64,000 nucleotides of DNA from Actinomycetota bacterium (GTDB lineage: Bacteria > Actinomycetota > Actinomycetes > Nanopelagicales > Nanopelagicaceae): the NCBI GenBank assembly GCA_016870835.1, contig VGAG01000001.1:1-64000 (forward strand). The letters run 5' to 3'. Under the pieces are notes generated by a model that was not told where the DNA came from, did not search any database, and worked only from the letters and a program-made list of their open reading frames with translations. Below, in pieces: positions 61,990-64,000 of this stretch. Within the stretch, counting starts at the first letter, position 1. Every line of letters starts with the position of its first letter. The position numbers and the translations under genes were made by a program.

Positions 61990-63014
61990 TATTCGAATTT
62001 ACCAGCCTGGTAATTGCGCTTGTACTCCGCTTTAAACCGAAGAAATTCATCATAGGAGGCGGTGAATTTGGTCTCTCCCGGCAGAACCGTTACAAAGTAG
62101 AGCCACTTACCTTCAGCCGGATTTAGCGCAGCTTCTATGGCCTTAATCGTTGGACTTCCAATCGGGGTTGGCGGTAATCCTTGATACATGTAGGTGTTGT
62201 ATCGGTTATTGATCTTGGCGTCTTTGAGAGATAGTGCAATCTCACCTCGTGAATCCAAAATGTAATGAACTGAAGAATCAAATTGCAGTTTCATCCCAAC
62301 TTCTAACCGGTTATATATAACGCGAGAAACCTTGTCGAAAACATCTGGCGTTCCCTCTCCTTCAATCAAAGAGGCAATCGTTAGGAGTTGGTATGGGGTG
62401 AAATCAAGGTAACTCCAATTCACCCTCTTAGTGGTGAAATCAAATTTCGACAACATCACTTCAATCGCATCACTTGCATCCGTCTCGTTTGGAAAAGAAT
62501 AGAACGCCGGATAGAGAAATCCTTCGAGCGATTTGGTTTTGAAGGCGGATGGAGGTCTTACCTCTTTGAAAGCCGCAGAGACTGCTCCTTTTCCAAACCC
62601 TGCCTTAATTAGAGCTCTTGATATCTCCTTAATACGCGCCCCGTCGCGAACTCTTACTAAATTCACAATCCGATCAGCATCAAGAAGTTGCCGAACTGCC
62701 TCTCTGGCAGGTATCTGTGTCTCTAAACGATGCTCACCGGGAGCGATGCGTTCACTCTTTGGCTCTGCTACTGCAGCCCTAAAGTAAGCCAGCGATGATT
62801 TAACAACATCTTTAGATTCGAGCAAGGTACCAATTTCAGATCCACTCATTCCCGCTTCGATATGAACAACTACTTCCTCTCCTCTCGTACTACCGTCATA
62901 ATCAGGGGCTTTGGCTGGTCCTGGGGCGATGGCGCGGATAAAGAAGGTGAAGGCAAGAACGAATATTCCGGCAAGAAGAAGATTGCGAATCGCCGGTCTT
63001 TCAATGCTAGTCAT
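61989..63014 (-). CDS. mltG: Endolytic transglycosylase MltG
   Basis: One TM helix; LLTIASLIEGEG...VSRVIYNRLEVGMKLQFDSSVHYI...YNTYMYQGLPPTPIGSPTIKAIEAALNP. Confidence 0.94.
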   Translation of the reverse strand: MTSIERPAIRNLLLAGIFVLAFTFFIRAIAPGPAKAPDYDGSTRGEEVVVHIEAGMSGSEIGTLLESKDVVKSSLAYFRAAVAEPKSERIAPGEHRLETQIPAREAVRQLLDADRIVNLVRVRDGARIKEISRALIKAGFGKGAVSAAFKEVRPPSAFKTKSLEGFLYPAFYSFPNETDASDAIEVMLSKFDFTTKRVNWSYLDFTPYQLLTIASLIEGEGTPDVFDKVSRVIYNRLEVGMKLQFDSSVHYILDSRGEIALSLKDAKINNRYNTYMYQGLPPTPIGSPTIKAIEAALNPAEGKWLYFVTVLPGETKFTASYDEFLRFKAEYKRNYQAGKFE

Positions 63015-63441
63015 TAACAAGCTCCCCAAAGCGATTACCAGAACTCTTCTCGCCCGCAAGAGCTAACTCAAGAATCATGGTTGCGGCAACTGCATCAATC
63101 CCAAATCGATCCACAAGTTCCTTTGCTGCACCAGCGCTTTTCGTCGAAAGTCGTTCATCGATAAGATGAACAGGAGCAATGCGCAATTGCGCCAATTTGC
63201 TGGCAAATTCTCTAGTTAATTGCGCAGAAACACCCTCTTGTCCCGAAAGGTGCGCAGGCAGACCGATATAGATAGTGAGAATGGCTTGCTCATCCGAAAG
63301 TTCTTTGATTCTCTCCATAATCTTCTCTGTTGCTACGGTTTCCAGCGGAGAAGGCAATAATCCAAGGGCATCACTAGAAGCAATCCCACAACGTACTTGA
63401 CCGAAATCAATCGCTACCCGGCGACCATTCGGCAATGACAT
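63007..63441 (-). CDS. ruvX: RuvX/YqgF-family Holliday-junction resolvase-like nuclease
   Basis: RVAIDFGQVRCGIASSDALGLLPSPLETV...IYIGLPAHLSGQEG...LIDERLSTKSA. Confidence 0.93.
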   Translation of the reverse strand: MSLPNGRRVAIDFGQVRCGIASSDALGLLPSPLETVATEKIMERIKELSDEQAILTIYIGLPAHLSGQEGVSAQLTREFASKLAQLRIAPVHLIDERLSTKSAGAAKELVDRFGIDAVAATMILELALAGEKSSGNRFGELVND

Positions 63442-64000
63442 TAGAGCTTGCCCAGGCTCTCTTTTATTGCAAAGATCGCCTCGCCCACCTTCGCGACTTC
63501 GATCCCTCCGCCTTGAGCAAAATCATCTTTTCCTCCACCGCCCCCGCCAAGTAATTGCGAAGCAAGTTTTGCGATCACACCGGCTTTGGCACCAAACTTG
63601 CGCGCCCCTTCATCGACAGCGCTGACAAGTTGAACCCTTCCATCTAATTCCGAAGAGAAGACAACTACGCTATTTGCGTTCCTAGCCTTTGCGTCAAGTG
63701 CTAGAACTCTTAGTTCATCGGCTGACAACTCTTCTTTGAAATGATGCGCAAGAAATGTAAGAGTTCCGATCTTCTCCACTTTCTTAAGAACTTCAGCTAG
63801 CTGGCCTTGGACTGAGGCTAACTTTGTTGCTCGAAAATCCTTCTCCATCTCTTTCATCTTCGCAAGGAGCTTGGAGATACGCTCGGGAAGTTCCTCCACC
63901 CTAGATCCCTTGATCAACTCCGTTAACGAATTCAAAATCACATGCTCTCGAGCTAGGAATGAGAATGCATCTACTCCAACAAGGGCTTCGACTCGTCTAA
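63441..64000 (-). CDS. alaS: Alanyl-tRNA synthetase, C-terminal part (continues beyond window)
   Basis: Reading through the window edge on the minus strand gives RRVEALVGVDAFSFLAREHVILNSLTEL...QLLGGGGGGKDDFAQGGG. Confidence 0.94.
   Translation of the reverse strand, partial: RRVEALVGVDAFSFLAREHVILNSLTELIKGSRVEELPERISKLLAKMKEMEKDFRATKLASVQGQLAEVLKKVEKIGTLTFLAHHFKEELSADELRVLALDAKARNANSVVVFSSELDGRVQLVSAVDEGARKFGAKAGVIAKLASQLLGGGGGGKDDFAQGGGIEVAKVGEAIFAIKESLGKL

Noticed and set aside
63520-63560. Gly-rich tract (LLGGGGGGKDDFAQGGG) as a possible repeat or frameshift site
   Set aside because: This is the normal glycine-rich C-terminal motif of alanyl-tRNA synthetase.

Overview
The window is about 64 kb of moderate-GC actinobacterial chromosome. 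It is gene-dense and housekeeping-rich, with very short intergenic gaps. Gene content and order (mycothiol ligase, PafBC, GarA/FtsR, HelY, BldD, actinobacterial IHF) point to a streamlined actinobacterium, possibly freshwater Nanopelagicales/acI; that lineage is an inference. About 57 protein-coding genes and two tRNAs (Pro-GGG, Leu-GAG) can be supported. No rRNA, CRISPR array, prophage, transposon or toxin/defence island was seen. Major blocks are: tyrA / cmk-der; gcvH-garA-ftsR-DUF151-merR-gcvP; lnt-exo-helY-dagK-tatC-tatA-pafC-pafB; trmI-HAD-metH / PAC2 / mshC; purine salvage and transport; serB / hisG-hisE; rpe-rsmB-fmt-def-priA-metK-coaBC-rpoZ-gmk-mihF-pyr; and nusB-efp-aro-mltG-ruvX-alaS. 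I did not find a convincing undescribed multi-gene system. The observations most worth a second look are: (i) a recurrent leaderless-promoter signature (TANNNT, 6-7 nt, start codon) at many operon heads, including two unrelated divergent gene pairs with identical 28-bp promoter layouts; (ii) a BldD-like regulator that keeps the RGD-X8-RxxD c-di-GMP signature; (iii) a PyrR-binding-loop-like hairpin in the pyrR leader; (iv) precise absence of the pup-proteasome block between trmI and pafB; (v) an in-frame, internally deleted alcohol dehydrogenase remnant; (vi) a SerB apparently split into separate ACT-like and phosphatase ORFs; and (vii) a likely CTG start codon just after tRNA-Pro.
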